DNA of 30,425 nucleotides from Planctomycetota bacterium (lineage in GTDB: Bacteria; Planctomycetota; Brocadiia; JAJRTI01). Below the pieces are notes generated by a model. It had not been told where the DNA came from. It worked only from the letters and a program-made list of their open reading frames with translations, and did no database searches. This document shows, in pieces, positions 17,257 through 24,546 of the stretch. A program made the translations under genes and the position numbers. How positions within the stretch are numbered: the first letter of the stretch is position 1; the number at the start of each line of letters is the position of its first letter. The stretch is taken from the NCBI GenBank assembly GCA_024278415.1, contig JAJRTI010000397.1:1-30425 (forward strand), written 5' to 3'.

Positions 17257-18063
17257 TCACAAAATTTGGAAGAAGACCGCGGTGAAGATGAGGTCGGCGA
17301 TGATGGTGAAGACGATGGCGCGCACCACGGAGTTCGTGGTGGCCTTGCCCACGCCTTCCGCGCCGCCAGACACGTTCAGGCCCTCGTAACAGGCGATGAG
17401 CACGATGAGGATCGCGAAGCCTTCGATCTTGATGAGGCCGGAGATGACGTCCTTGGCCTTGAGCGCGTCGCAGGTGCGCCGAAAGTAGAGCAACGCCGGG
17501 ATGTCGAGCAGGGTCGTGCCCACAATGAAGCCGCCAAGCAGGCCGACCAGGTTCGACAGCACGGTCAGACACGGCAGCATGATCATGCAGGCGAACAGCC
17601 GCGGCACGACGAGGAAGCGAATGGGGTCAATGGCTGAGGTTTCGAGTGCGATGATCTCTTCGGAGACTTCCATCGTGCCCAGCTCGGCCGCGATGGCCGC
17701 GCCCACGTACCCGGCCATGACGATGGCGGTGAGCAGCGGCCCTAGCTCTCTCATGATCGCAATGCCGACGATGTCGGCCGTGAGGTCGGTAAAGCCCACG
17801 ACGCGCAGGACCAAGGCCATCTGGAAGGCCAGGATCATGCCCACGAAGAGGATGACAAGGAAGGTGATGGGGATGGATCGCACGCCCACGCGAACCATTT
17901 GCTCGAATGCGGCCCGCCTGCCGAACTTGAGCCCCTTCATGGGCCCCACGGTCGCCCAGTAGATGCCATCCTGCAGGAGGTACCACATGCCTCCCATGTA
18001 TTCCAGCGTGGCAATGCCGGTGCGGCCGATGCCGCCAACCGCGTTCACGAGTCGCGACGCCAA
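17257..18063 (-). CDS. mlaE: MlaE-type lipid ABC transporter permease (268 aa)
   Basis: This is the inner-membrane permease of the MCE lipid transporter, pairing with MlaF and MlaD. An N-terminal amphipathic region (about 1-35) leads to hydrophobic segments near 62-82, 98-125, 150-185 and 240-268. Family motifs are seen: ELGPLLTAIVMAGYVGAAIAAELGTMEVSEEIIAL (given here as a pointer to residues 106-140) and DPIRFLVVPRL (147-157). The TTG start is fixed by AGGAGG six bases upstream. Length fits the family. It follows the STAS gene by 64 bases. Confidence 0.93.
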   Translation of the reverse strand: MASRLVNAVGGIGRTGIATLEYMGGMWYLLQDGIYWATVGPMKGLKFGRRAAFEQMVRVGVRSIPITFLVILFVGMILAFQMALVLRVVGFTDLTADIVGIAIMRELGPLLTAIVMAGYVGAAIAAELGTMEVSEEIIALETSAIDPIRFLVVPRLFACMIMLPCLTVLSNLVGLLGGFIVGTTLLDIPALLYFRRTCDALKAKDVISGLIKIEGFAILIVLIACYEGLNVSGGAEGVGKATTNSVVRAIVFTIIADLIFTAVFFQIL

Positions 18064-18069
18064 AGTCGT

Positions 18070-18075
18070 CCTCCT
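18070..18075 (-). promoter_or_regulatory. ribosome-binding site deciding the mlaE TTG start
   Basis: A full AGGAGG consensus lies six bases before the TTG at 18061-18063 on the minus strand. No ATG in frame is nearby that would give the family's usual N-terminus. Confidence 0.75.
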
Positions 18076-18127
18076 GCGTCGAATCGACCGCCCTGGCCAT
18101 CGGCCCGGCGCCGTTCAAACGGCGGGC

Positions 18128-18460
18128 CTATGCCGAGAGGGCCTCCTCTTCGGAGTCCATGATCTGGAACACGCGGTTCAGGCCCGACAACTCGAAAATG
18201 TCCTTCACGTTGTCGTTCATGCCGATGAGCACAAGCTGGGTATCCAACTTCTTGGTGCTCTGGAGGCACTCCACGAGCGTCGCCAGCCCGGAGCTGTCGA
18301 TATACTTGACCTCGGCTAGGTTGACCACGATCCGCTTGGGTTCCTTCGCCACAAGGTCGCGGAGCTGTTCCCGCATCTTCGGCGAACTCTGCATGTCGAT
18401 CTCGCCACTGGCGTCGACAATGCAACCGCCTTGCGCGTCGCGTGTGGACACGTTCATCAT
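18128..18460 (-). CDS. STAS-domain protein, RsbV/SpoIIAA- or MlaB-like (110 aa)
   Basis: This is a one-domain STAS protein. The conserved phosphorylation site is present as YIDSSGLATL (53-62) with S56 as the likely target. Such proteins are anti-anti-sigma factors that are switched off by an RsbW-type kinase. In Mla systems a STAS protein (MlaB) binds MlaF and is needed for transporter assembly. Here the gene sits between an RsbW-like kinase (three bases away) and mlaE, so both readings fit. The ATG-ATG start overlaps weakly purine-rich sequence at the end of the kinase gene; coupling is likely. No sigma factor gene is in the window, which leans toward a transporter or other partner, but this is inference. 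Confidence 0.88.
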   Translation of the reverse strand: MMNVSTRDAQGGCIVDASGEIDMQSSPKMREQLRDLVAKEPKRIVVNLAEVKYIDSSGLATLVECLQSTKKLDTQLVLIGMNDNVKDIFELSGLNRVFQIMDSEEEALSA

Positions 18461-18463
18461 GGG

Positions 18464-18898
18464 TCACTCTTCCTCTGGGGGTCGCAGATGTTTCAGCATC
18501 CGGAGTTCGATGCCGTCTTGACAATCCGGGTTGTACTTCACTTCGTCCATCACCTGCCGCATGATACACAACCCCAGGCCGCCGGGCTGCGAGAGGTCTT
18601 CCTTCTCGAAGCCCTCGATGAAAGCCGGATTCTCGCTCTCGCCGAAGTCCTTCAGCAGCACCTCCAAGTGCTCGCCCGGCACCCACTTGCAGGTGATGAT
18701 GATGCGCTGGGTCGTGTCGCCTTTGTAGCTGTGGCGGATCACGTTCGTGCACGCCTCGTCCACGGCCAGCATGATCCGCCGAGACTCCCGCTCCTCGAAG
18801 CCGGCCTGAAGCGCGGCCTGTTGGATAAAGCCCCTGCTCAGCGGCAGCAACTCGGGATCGCTGGAGGTCTCTAGCACTACGACGTGATTGTCCGTCAC
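18464..18898 (-). CDS. RsbW-like serine kinase / anti-sigma factor (144 aa)
   Basis: This is a GHKL ATPase of the HATPase_c_2 type that phosphorylates STAS partners and, in classical systems, binds sigma factors. Seen are the N-box (VDEACTNVIRHSYKG, E48 and N52), the G1 box KDFGE (83-87) and the G2 box GGLGL (107-111). The GTG start at 18896-18898 has GGGAG five bases upstream. The frame remains open further up to 19093, but a strong promoter lies inside that stretch, which rules out the longer form as the main product. It is first gene of the leftward STAS-mlaE-mlaF-mlaD group. The partner may be the adjacent STAS protein. Confidence 0.88.
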   Translation of the reverse strand: MTDNHVVVLETSSDPELLPLSRGFIQQAALQAGFEERESRRIMLAVDEACTNVIRHSYKGDTTQRIIITCKWVPGEHLEVLLKDFGESENPAFIEGFEKEDLSQPGGLGLCIMRQVMDEVKYNPDCQDGIELRMLKHLRPPEEE

Positions 18899-18903
18899 TG
18901 TCA

Positions 18904-18908
18904 CTCCC
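18904..18908 (-). promoter_or_regulatory. ribosome-binding site for the RsbW-like gene
   Basis: GGGAG lies five bases before the GTG at 18896-18898 on the minus strand and sets the start well below the open frame's upper limit. Confidence 0.55.
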
Positions 18909-18983
18909 AGGGTATGGCAGGGGGAGGAGGCCGCGGCAGCCCATGCGCGCACAGGGCGCCCGATAACCGCAGTCAAAGGCAGG

Positions 18984-19012
18984 ATTCTATCGGCCCCCTC
19001 GTGGACTGTCAA
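18984..19012 (-). promoter_or_regulatory. strong sigma-70-type promoter for the rsbW-like/mla operon
   Basis: On the minus strand a perfect TTGACA (19007-19012) and TAGAAT (18984-18989, five of six) are separated by exactly 17 bases. The transcript should begin near 18977, about 80 bases before the GTG of the kinase gene. This is the best promoter match in the window. Confidence 0.75.
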
Positions 19013-19135
19013 GGTCTTTCGCCCGGCGACTGCGGAACAGACACACGGTACGCCGACGGGGAGCCGCCTCGCCGCGGCCAGGCTCCGGCTCAAGCGGGCC
19101 AGTGGCTCCCATCGGCCATGGGCGCCTCGGCAGCA

Positions 19136-19151
19136 GGGCGATTCATCGCCC
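19136..19151. repeat. dispersed palindrome GGGCGATTCATCGCCC
   Basis: A perfect 7-2-7 inverted repeat lies 24 bases beyond the stop of the sugar-kinase gene. The identical 16-mer is found at 29399-29414, and the bases that follow (CG, a pyrimidine-rich run, then CAGCGT) are also similar, so the repeated unit is longer than the palindrome. Confidence 0.7.
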
Positions 19152-19174
19152 GTTTCGCCAGCGTAGCGGGCGGG

Positions 19175-20419
19175 TCACGAAGGCCCCTGCCGCAAGCATG
19201 CCTCGGCCTGCGCAACGAAATCCGCGTCGCCGAAGCTGCCGGGCTTGAGCACCACGAGCCAATCGCGCAGGCCGATGGCCATGCCCCACGGCACGCCCGG
19301 CGCCACGCTCCCCAGCAGCCGCTGGCCCACCAAACCGAGCGCCTCGAAGACGGCCAACGCGGTGCTGCCGCCAAACACGATCAGCTTGCCGAAGTCCGAT
19401 GCGGCCAGCGCCTCCCTAACGGTCTCGGCCAGCAGCCTCGCCACGCGCGCACCCACGCCGACCGCGGCGATGCCTCGGCGCTGGCCCAGCGCTTGTGTCT
19501 CGCGGACATCGCTCGATGCGGCGATGCACACGCATGGCGCCGCACTGGCCGTACAGAGCTTGGCCGCGCAGGTCGCCTCGCGGGCAAGGGCCGCATCCGA
19601 GGCAACGGCCGCGGCCGCGGCGACGCGGACCACCGCCGCGCCGGCCGCGGCCGCATGCAGGAGCTGCGCCCCGGCCACCACGCTCGCGCTGCCGGACACG
19701 ACGAGCGTGCGCGCTCGCGCCAGCGCCCTCGTGTCCGCGTCCCACGGCGCAGAGCGCTCAGGCGGCGGCATGCGCTTGGCCAATTCGCCCGCGAGGGCAG
19801 ACGCTCCGCAGACAAGGCGGTCGCACCCAAGCGCGTCCGCGACCCGCGCGAGGTCGGCGTCGGTCGCCGCGTCGACGATCGCCATGCCGCCTTGCCGGCG
19901 CAGCGCGTCGATGCGCGGCAGGTCCGCCTGCGCCACCAGGTGCACCGGCCGTTGGGTCTGTGCGCCGAGCACCCGCGGCAGAAACGCGTCCGCCATGGGA
20001 TGGAGCGGGTCGCGAGCCATTTCCGTCTCGTGGATCGGCCGGCCGTGGACGTAGTGCGCGCCGGCCACGGTCGTGCGGCCCTGGGCCGGAAACGCAGGCA
20101 CGACCGCGGCAAAGCCGACGCCCACGGCATCGAGCGCGGCCTCGATCTCCGCGCCCACGTTGCCGCGGAAACCGGAGTCGATCTTCTTGTAGATGAGATC
20201 CGCTCCGCTCAGCAGGCCCACCGCGCGGCGCACGCGCGCCGCGGCTTGCGCGGGGGGAGCGTGCCGGGTCTCTGTGTCCAGGACAACGGCCGCCGCGTCG
20301 TCGAGCGTGTGCACCTCGGCCGCGTCGAGGAGCAGAATCTGGGTGGGCCACCCCGCGGCGGTGAACGCGGCGCCCACGTCCCCCGCGCCGGTCAGGTCGT
20401 CGGCGACCGCGGCGATCAT
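19175..20419 (-). CDS. four-carbon acid sugar kinase family protein (414 aa)
   Basis: This is a member of the OtnK/DtnK/YgbK ATP-dependent kinase family, which phosphorylates four-carbon acid sugars such as erythronate or threonate. The N-terminal domain starts MIAAVADDLTGAGD (family signature) and has KKIDSGFRGN near 83-92 in place of the common K-DSTLRGN. The C-terminal nucleotide-binding domain has VVSGSAS and GGSTALAVFEALG. Length is typical. The ATG at 20417-20419 overlaps the stop of the diguanylate cyclase (ATGA); a GTG two codons upstream is an alternative. The usual partners (PdxA2/DenD dehydrogenase, aldolase or isomerase) are not next to it, so the pathway here is unknown. Confidence 0.87.
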   Translation of the reverse strand: MIAAVADDLTGAGDVGAAFTAAGWPTQILLLDAAEVHTLDDAAAVVLDTETRHAPPAQAAARVRRAVGLLSGADLIYKKIDSGFRGNVGAEIEAALDAVGVGFAAVVPAFPAQGRTTVAGAHYVHGRPIHETEMARDPLHPMADAFLPRVLGAQTQRPVHLVAQADLPRIDALRRQGGMAIVDAATDADLARVADALGCDRLVCGASALAGELAKRMPPPERSAPWDADTRALARARTLVVSGSASVVAGAQLLHAAAAGAAVVRVAAAAAVASDAALAREATCAAKLCTASAAPCVCIAASSDVRETQALGQRRGIAAVGVGARVARLLAETVREALAASDFGKLIVFGGSTALAVFEALGLVGQRLLGSVAPGVPWGMAIGLRDWLVVLKPGSFGDADFVAQAEACLRQGPS

Positions 20420-21201
20420 GCGCACACCCGGTTGCCCCAGGCCTTTTTAGCGCGGTACATCGCCTCGTCGGCCATCTGGAGGAATTCGTCGGGAGTGATC
20501 TCTCTATCCGGGAGTTCCACGACTCCAATGCTGCACCGCACGCCATCGACTTGGGCGTCGGGAGAGACTTGGAGGGTGTATCGCTCGACGCGCACCCGCA
20601 CCCGCTCGGCGAAGATTCGCGCTCCGGCCATGTCCGTCTCAGGCAGGAGCACGGCAAACTCGTCTCCGCCTATCCGGCCCACCGTGTCGGTCTCTCGGGC
20701 GGATGCGAGGAAGAGCCTGCCCAGGTCGGCCAGCACGCGATTGCCCACCGCGTGGCCCAGCATGTCGTTCACAGGCTTGAAGTTGTCCAGGTCGATGTAG
20801 CCCATACAGAGCGGCCGGCTGTGCCGCCGTGCGCGTTTGACCTCGGCCGCGAGGGCCATCTCGAAGTAGCGGTGGTTGTATGTGCCGGTGAGTGCGTCGA
20901 GGAAGGTGAGCCTCTCCAGGTGCTGGCGGCTCTGCCGGTCCGTCCGGCGCAGATACGTGTAGTGCAGCGTCAGCATGACGGCCGCGACCGCCACGGTGCC
21001 CCAGAGCGTGACGCGCTCGGAAGGGCCGGGCGGGTTTGCGGAGGACATGCGGAAGATGATGATCATGACCAACCCAATGCAGAGCAAGGCCATGAGCACG
21101 AAGACGTGCATGAAGCGCTTCTGGATCGCCCGTAGTTCGTCGATCTGGAGTGGGTCTCGTTCGGGTGTCATGGCGGCGCGGATCCACTGAGATTCCCCCA
21201 T
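20416..21201 (-). CDS. membrane-bound diguanylate cyclase, GGDEF (261 aa)
   Basis: The protein makes cyclic di-GMP from two GTP. Two membrane helices (about 31-50 and 64-82) enclose a short loop, too small for a sensory domain of known type. The GGDEF domain follows (about 95-255) with an intact active site RIGGDEF (G178-F182), the D137-D139 metal region in YIDLDNFKPVND, and an inhibitory site R169-x-x-D172 exactly five residues before GGDEF. It is therefore probably active and product-inhibited. The ATG at 21201 is preferred because the predicted promoter overlaps the upstream GTG at 21240. c-di-GMP commonly controls pili and motility, and pilT lies in the window. Its 3' end overlaps the sugar kinase start. 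Confidence 0.9.
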   Translation of the reverse strand: MGESQWIRAAMTPERDPLQIDELRAIQKRFMHVFVLMALLCIGLVMIIIFRMSSANPPGPSERVTLWGTVAVAAVMLTLHYTYLRRTDRQSRQHLERLTFLDALTGTYNHRYFEMALAAEVKRARRHSRPLCMGYIDLDNFKPVNDMLGHAVGNRVLADLGRLFLASARETDTVGRIGGDEFAVLLPETDMAGARIFAERVRVRVERYTLQVSPDAQVDGVRCSIGVVELPDREITPDEFLQMADEAMYRAKKAWGNRVCA

Positions 21202-21223
21202 TTGCGGCTGTTCTTTGCGCCGT

Positions 21224-21251
21224 ATTGTAGCAATCGCCACTCACAAAGCAA
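21224..21251 (-). promoter_or_regulatory. predicted promoter for the diguanylate cyclase
   Basis: On the minus strand TACAAT (21224-21229, five of six) follows TTGCTT (21246-21251, three of six) at 16 bases. The weak upstream box makes this tentative. It lies back-to-back with the lysC promoter. Confidence 0.4.
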
Positions 21252-21276
21252 GGGGAGAGCGCCGCGCGGGCGAACC

Positions 21277-21305
21277 TTGACTTCCGCGCCCTCCGGAGAT
21301 ATCAT
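21277..21305 (+). promoter_or_regulatory. sigma-70-type promoter for lysC
   Basis: TTGACT (21277-21282) and TATCAT (21300-21305), each five of six, are separated by exactly 17 bases. The transcript should begin near 21312, so an in-frame GTG at 21308 would not be used and the ATG at 21371 is the start. Confidence 0.7.
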
Positions 21306-21370
21306 TCGTGGTTTACCATTTGCCCCCATTTCATGCCGGATTGCAGCATCGCTGCCGTTTCGGAGAGAGC

Positions 21371-22591
21371 ATGGCCCTGATAGTGCAGAAGTTCGGCGGC
21401 ACGTCCGTGGCCAACGCGGAGCGCATCCTCGCCGCGGCCACGCGTGTGCTTGAGACACGGGCCAAGGGCAACGATCTCGTCGTTGTGGTGTCGGCGCGCG
21501 GGGGCATGACCGACGAACTGATCCGCCTCGCAGAGGAGATCCACCCTGCCCCCCCCCCGCGCGAGATGGACATGCTCCTGTCCACCGGCGAGCAGCAATC
21601 CATTGCGCTCATGGCCATGGCCATCGAGAAGCTGGGCCACAAGGCCATCTCGTTCACCGGCGCCCAAGTCGGCCTCATGACCGACAGCCGGCACAGCAAG
21701 GCCCGTATCCAGAAGATCGGCACGGAGAAAATTCGCCGCGCACTCGACGATGGCAACGTGGTCATCGTCGCCGGCTTCCAGGGCATCGACGAGTATGACA
21801 ATATCACGACGCTCGGCCGCGGCGGCTCGGACACGACCGCGGTGGCGTTGGCCGCGGGCCTGAAGGCCGACATGTGCGAGATCATGACCGACGTAGACGG
21901 CGTGTATACGGCCGATCCGCGCCGGGCGCCCAAGGCGCGCAAGCTCGACGTGATTACGTATGACGAGATGCTCGAATTGGCCAGCATGGGCGCCAAGGTC
22001 ATGCACTCACGGGCCATGGAGTTTGCCAAAAAATATGAAGTGCCTCTCAAGGTGCGGTCCAGCTTTACCGATGCCGAAGGCACGCTGATCTGCAAGGAGA
22101 CGCCAGACATGGAGGAAGTGGTTGTTCGCGGGGCGGCGGTGCACTGCGGCGAGGCCAAGGTGACGATCCACGCGGTGCCGGACAAGCCCGGCGTGGCCGC
22201 CGGTGTCTTCGCGGCTCTCGGCGCCGCAGACGTGAATATCGACGTGATTGTCCAGAACATCAGCGCAGACGGCAAGACGGACATCACCTTTACCGTGCCC
22301 CGAGGCGACTTGGACCGTGCGCTCGACACCATGCGGGCGACGGCCAGAGAGGTGGGAGCGGCCGGCGTGTCGTCGGACGCGTCCATCGCCAAGCTGTCCG
22401 TCGTGGGCATCGGCATGCGAAGCCACGCCGGCATCGCGTCCAAGATGTTCCAGGCCCTGGCCAGCGCCGGGGTGAATATCCAGATGATTAGCACGTCCGA
22501 GATCAAGATCTCCTGCGTCATCGACGAGGCGTCCGCCGATATCGCGCTCCAAGCCGTGCACACAGCCTTTGGGCTCGACAAACCCGAGTAG
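21371..22591 (+). CDS. lysC: aspartate kinase (406 aa)
   Basis: This enzyme phosphorylates L-aspartate in the first step of lysine, threonine, methionine and (via threonine) isoleucine synthesis. The kinase domain opens with KFGGTSV (7-13) and carries TTLGRGGSDTTA (146-157) and TDVDGVYTADPR (173-184). Two ACT domains follow (about 262-330 and 342-406), the usual site of feedback inhibition by lysine and/or threonine. Length is that of monofunctional LysC. The ATG has GGAG five bases upstream. A run of ten C residues (21549-21558) encodes part of the APPP stretch. cimA follows 227 bases later on the same strand. Confidence 0.95.
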   Translation: MALIVQKFGGTSVANAERILAAATRVLETRAKGNDLVVVVSARGGMTDELIRLAEEIHPAPPPREMDMLLSTGEQQSIALMAMAIEKLGHKAISFTGAQVGLMTDSRHSKARIQKIGTEKIRRALDDGNVVIVAGFQGIDEYDNITTLGRGGSDTTAVALAAGLKADMCEIMTDVDGVYTADPRRAPKARKLDVITYDEMLELASMGAKVMHSRAMEFAKKYEVPLKVRSSFTDAEGTLICKETPDMEEVVVRGAAVHCGEAKVTIHAVPDKPGVAAGVFAALGAADVNIDVIVQNISADGKTDITFTVPRGDLDRALDTMRATAREVGAAGVSSDASIAKLSVVGIGMRSHAGIASKMFQALASAGVNIQMISTSEIKISCVIDEASADIALQAVHTAFGLDKPE

Positions 22592-22595
22592 GCAT

Positions 22596-22647
22596 TGGTC
22601 ACTGGCCACTGGTCACTGGTCACTGGTCACTGGTCACTGGCCACTGG
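22596..22647. repeat. 7-bp tandem repeat TGG(T/C)CAC
   Basis: Seven copies of TGGTCAC or TGGCCAC follow one another from five bases past the lysC stop. TGGCCAC copies are in positions 2 and 7. The unit is partly self-complementary, so the array can fold in RNA or DNA. Confidence 0.8.
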
Positions 22648-22806
22648 CGGCCCCGACGTTCTTGACTGGTGATGGGATACTGCGGGTTCCGTACCCTGTG
22701 GCGCGATCTGAGATGCGGCATTCGCAAATACGCGATACATATCGCCCCCCTCGCGCGGATACTTTTCAGTTGAAGACTGTCCTCGCGCGTGTGACGCGCC
22801 CAGCCC
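22648..22806. other. lysC-cimA spacer, nothing further seen
   Basis: Past the heptamer repeat I find no gene. A TTGACT box at 22662-22667 has no good partner at the right distance. A partial inverted repeat of CGCGATA and TATCGC lies near 22732-22745. cimA may be read from lysC or from an unseen promoter here. Confidence 0.3.
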
Positions 22807-22808
22807 TT

Positions 22809-22812
22809 GAGG
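22809..22812 (+). promoter_or_regulatory. ribosome-binding site deciding the cimA TTG start
   Basis: GAGG lies six bases before the TTG at 22819-22821. An upstream in-frame TTG at 22807 overlaps this site and so is unlikely. Confidence 0.5.
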
Positions 22813-22818
22813 CTTCAC

Positions 22819-24396
22819 TTGTCCACTCGCATCGACATCTATGACACGACGCTACGCGACGGAGCGCAGGGCCCGGGAGTGGCGTTCTCCGTGCAGGACA
22901 AGTTGCAGCTCCTGGAGCAACTCGACGCGTTCGGCATCGACTACGTGGAGGGCGGGTTCCCCCTGGCCAACGAGAAGGAGCGGGAGTTCTTCGAGGGCGC
23001 CAGGCGACTCCCGCTCAAGCAGGCGCGGCTCGCCGCATTTGGCAGCACGCGCAAAGCCGGCGCCCAGGCCCAGGCCGACAAGTGGCTCCAGGCCCTGCTC
23101 GAAGCCGAGACGGAGGTGGTGACCCTCGTGGGCAAGGCGTGGACTTTGCACGTGGCCGACGTGCTGCGCACCACGCTCGACGAGAACCTCCGCATGATCC
23201 ATGACTCGGTCGCGTTCATGAAGCAGCAGGGCCGGGAGGTCGTCTTCGACTCGGAACACTTCTTCGGCGGCTATCGGGCCGATCGCGAGTACGCGCTCAA
23301 GACGCTGAAGGTCGCCCACGAGGCCGGGGCCGACGTGCTCGTGCTCTGCGACACGAACGGCGGCTCGCTGCCGGGCCAGATCGCCGAGGCGATGGACGCC
23401 GTGGCGAACGCCCTGCCGGCCAAGCTCGGCGTGCACACGCACAACGATAGCGACATGGCCACGGCGAACGCGGTGACCGCGGTGCTGCACGGCGCCACCC
23501 ACGTGCAGGGCACCATCAACGGCATTGGCGAACGGTGCGGCAACGCGGACCTGTGCACCATCGTGCCCAACATCATGCTCAAGGCGGGATACGAGTGCCT
23601 CGACGGCCGCGGCTTGGAGAAGCTGACCGAGCTGTCGCGCTACGTGTACGGGTTGGCGAACATGAACTGGCGGGACACGCAGCCCTTCGTGGGCACGAAC
23701 GCGTTCGCACACAAGGGCGGCCTGCACATCGACGCCATGCAGAAGAACCCCCTTACGTACGAGCACATCGACCCCGCCCTCGTGGGCAACGAGCGAAGCA
23801 TCCTCGTGTCGGAACTCTCGGGCCGGGCCATGATGCTCGCCAAGGCCGACAAGCGCCTCATCGACATGGGCCAAGCGACGGTGGACCGCGTGCTGGCGGA
23901 ACTCCAGCACCAAGAGAACATGGGATACCACTTCGAGGCCGCGGAAGCGTCGTTTGAAATCCTGGTGCGGAAGCTGCTCGGCCAGCACGAAAGCTTCTTC
24001 CAGTTGGAAGGCTTCCGAGTCATTGTCGAAAAGGGGCCCAATGGCGAACCGATCACCGAGGCCACGCTCAAGATATCCCTCGGAAGCCTTGTGGAGCACA
24101 CGGCGAGCGAAGGCGACGGCCCGGTGAATGCGCTCGATGGCGCGCTGCGCAAAGGCATCGAGCATCACTACCCAAGCCTGAGAGACATGCACCTGTCGGA
24201 CTACCGCGTGCGCGTCATCAACCCCAAGGAAGGCACCGCGGCCAAGGTCCGGGTCATGATCGAGTCGCGAGACCAAAACGACCAATGGGGCACCATCGGA
24301 GTCTCGGAGAACATCATCGAGGCCAGTTGGCTCGCACTCGTGGACAGCGTCGAGTACAAGCTCGTCAAGGACGGCGTCGATCCGCTTGTGCGTTGA
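22819..24396 (+). CDS. cimA: (R)-citramalate synthase (525 aa)
   Basis: The enzyme condenses pyruvate and acetyl-CoA to (R)-citramalate, the threonine-independent entry to isoleucine. The TIM barrel opens IDIYDTTLRDGAQ (residues 5-17) with R13-D14 in the active site, has HTHND with metal ligands H206 and H208, and CGNADLCTIVPN. HKGGLH is at 298-303. The C-terminal part (about 400-525) is the regulatory LeuA dimer domain, which in relatives senses isoleucine. The length and the EGGFPLANEKE and AFGSTRKAG segments are those of the long citramalate synthase type rather than 2-isopropylmalate or homocitrate synthase. The TTG start is supported by GAGG. Followed by valS after 150 bases. Confidence 0.92.
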   Translation: MSTRIDIYDTTLRDGAQGPGVAFSVQDKLQLLEQLDAFGIDYVEGGFPLANEKEREFFEGARRLPLKQARLAAFGSTRKAGAQAQADKWLQALLEAETEVVTLVGKAWTLHVADVLRTTLDENLRMIHDSVAFMKQQGREVVFDSEHFFGGYRADREYALKTLKVAHEAGADVLVLCDTNGGSLPGQIAEAMDAVANALPAKLGVHTHNDSDMATANAVTAVLHGATHVQGTINGIGERCGNADLCTIVPNIMLKAGYECLDGRGLEKLTELSRYVYGLANMNWRDTQPFVGTNAFAHKGGLHIDAMQKNPLTYEHIDPALVGNERSILVSELSGRAMMLAKADKRLIDMGQATVDRVLAELQHQENMGYHFEAAEASFEILVRKLLGQHESFFQLEGFRVIVEKGPNGEPITEATLKISLGSLVEHTASEGDGPVNALDGALRKGIEHHYPSLRDMHLSDYRVRVINPKEGTAAKVRVMIESRDQNDQWGTIGVSENIIEASWLALVDSVEYKLVKDGVDPLVR

Positions 24397-24424
24397 CCCC
24401 ACCTGGGCGCGTGGCGACGATGCG

Positions 24425-24452
24425 TTGACACGGGGCGCGTCTCCAGTAAACT
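24425..24452 (+). promoter_or_regulatory. predicted promoter for valS
   Basis: A perfect TTGACA (24425-24430) is followed after 16 bases by TAAACT (24447-24452, four of six). The leader of about 88 bases to the TTG start is too short for a T-box. Confidence 0.5.
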
Positions 24453-24536
24453 GGGGAGTTCCCATGGCCCGTTCTCGCGCGTTAAAGCGTTCCCCGGCGT
24501 GCATGGCGCCGCACACCCCAGACCGATAACCCCTAC

Positions 24537-24540
24537 GGAG
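24537..24540 (+). promoter_or_regulatory. ribosome-binding site deciding the valS TTG start
   Basis: GGAG lies six bases before the TTG at 24547-24549. The in-frame ATG/GTG codons farther upstream have no such site and would add 16 residues not seen in the family. Confidence 0.6.
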
Positions 24541-24546
24541 CAAGCT

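Noticed and set aside
18464..19093. 209-residue form of the RsbW-like kinase
   Set aside because: A strong promoter (18984-19012) lies inside the extra region, and a GTG with GGGAG sits at the family's usual N-terminus.
22596..22647. CRISPR array
   Set aside because: The units are 7 bp with no spacers and no cas genes are nearby.
24453..24546. T-box or other riboswitch before valS
   Set aside because: The leader is about 90 bases and lacks a T-box bulge sequence or an obvious antiterminator.
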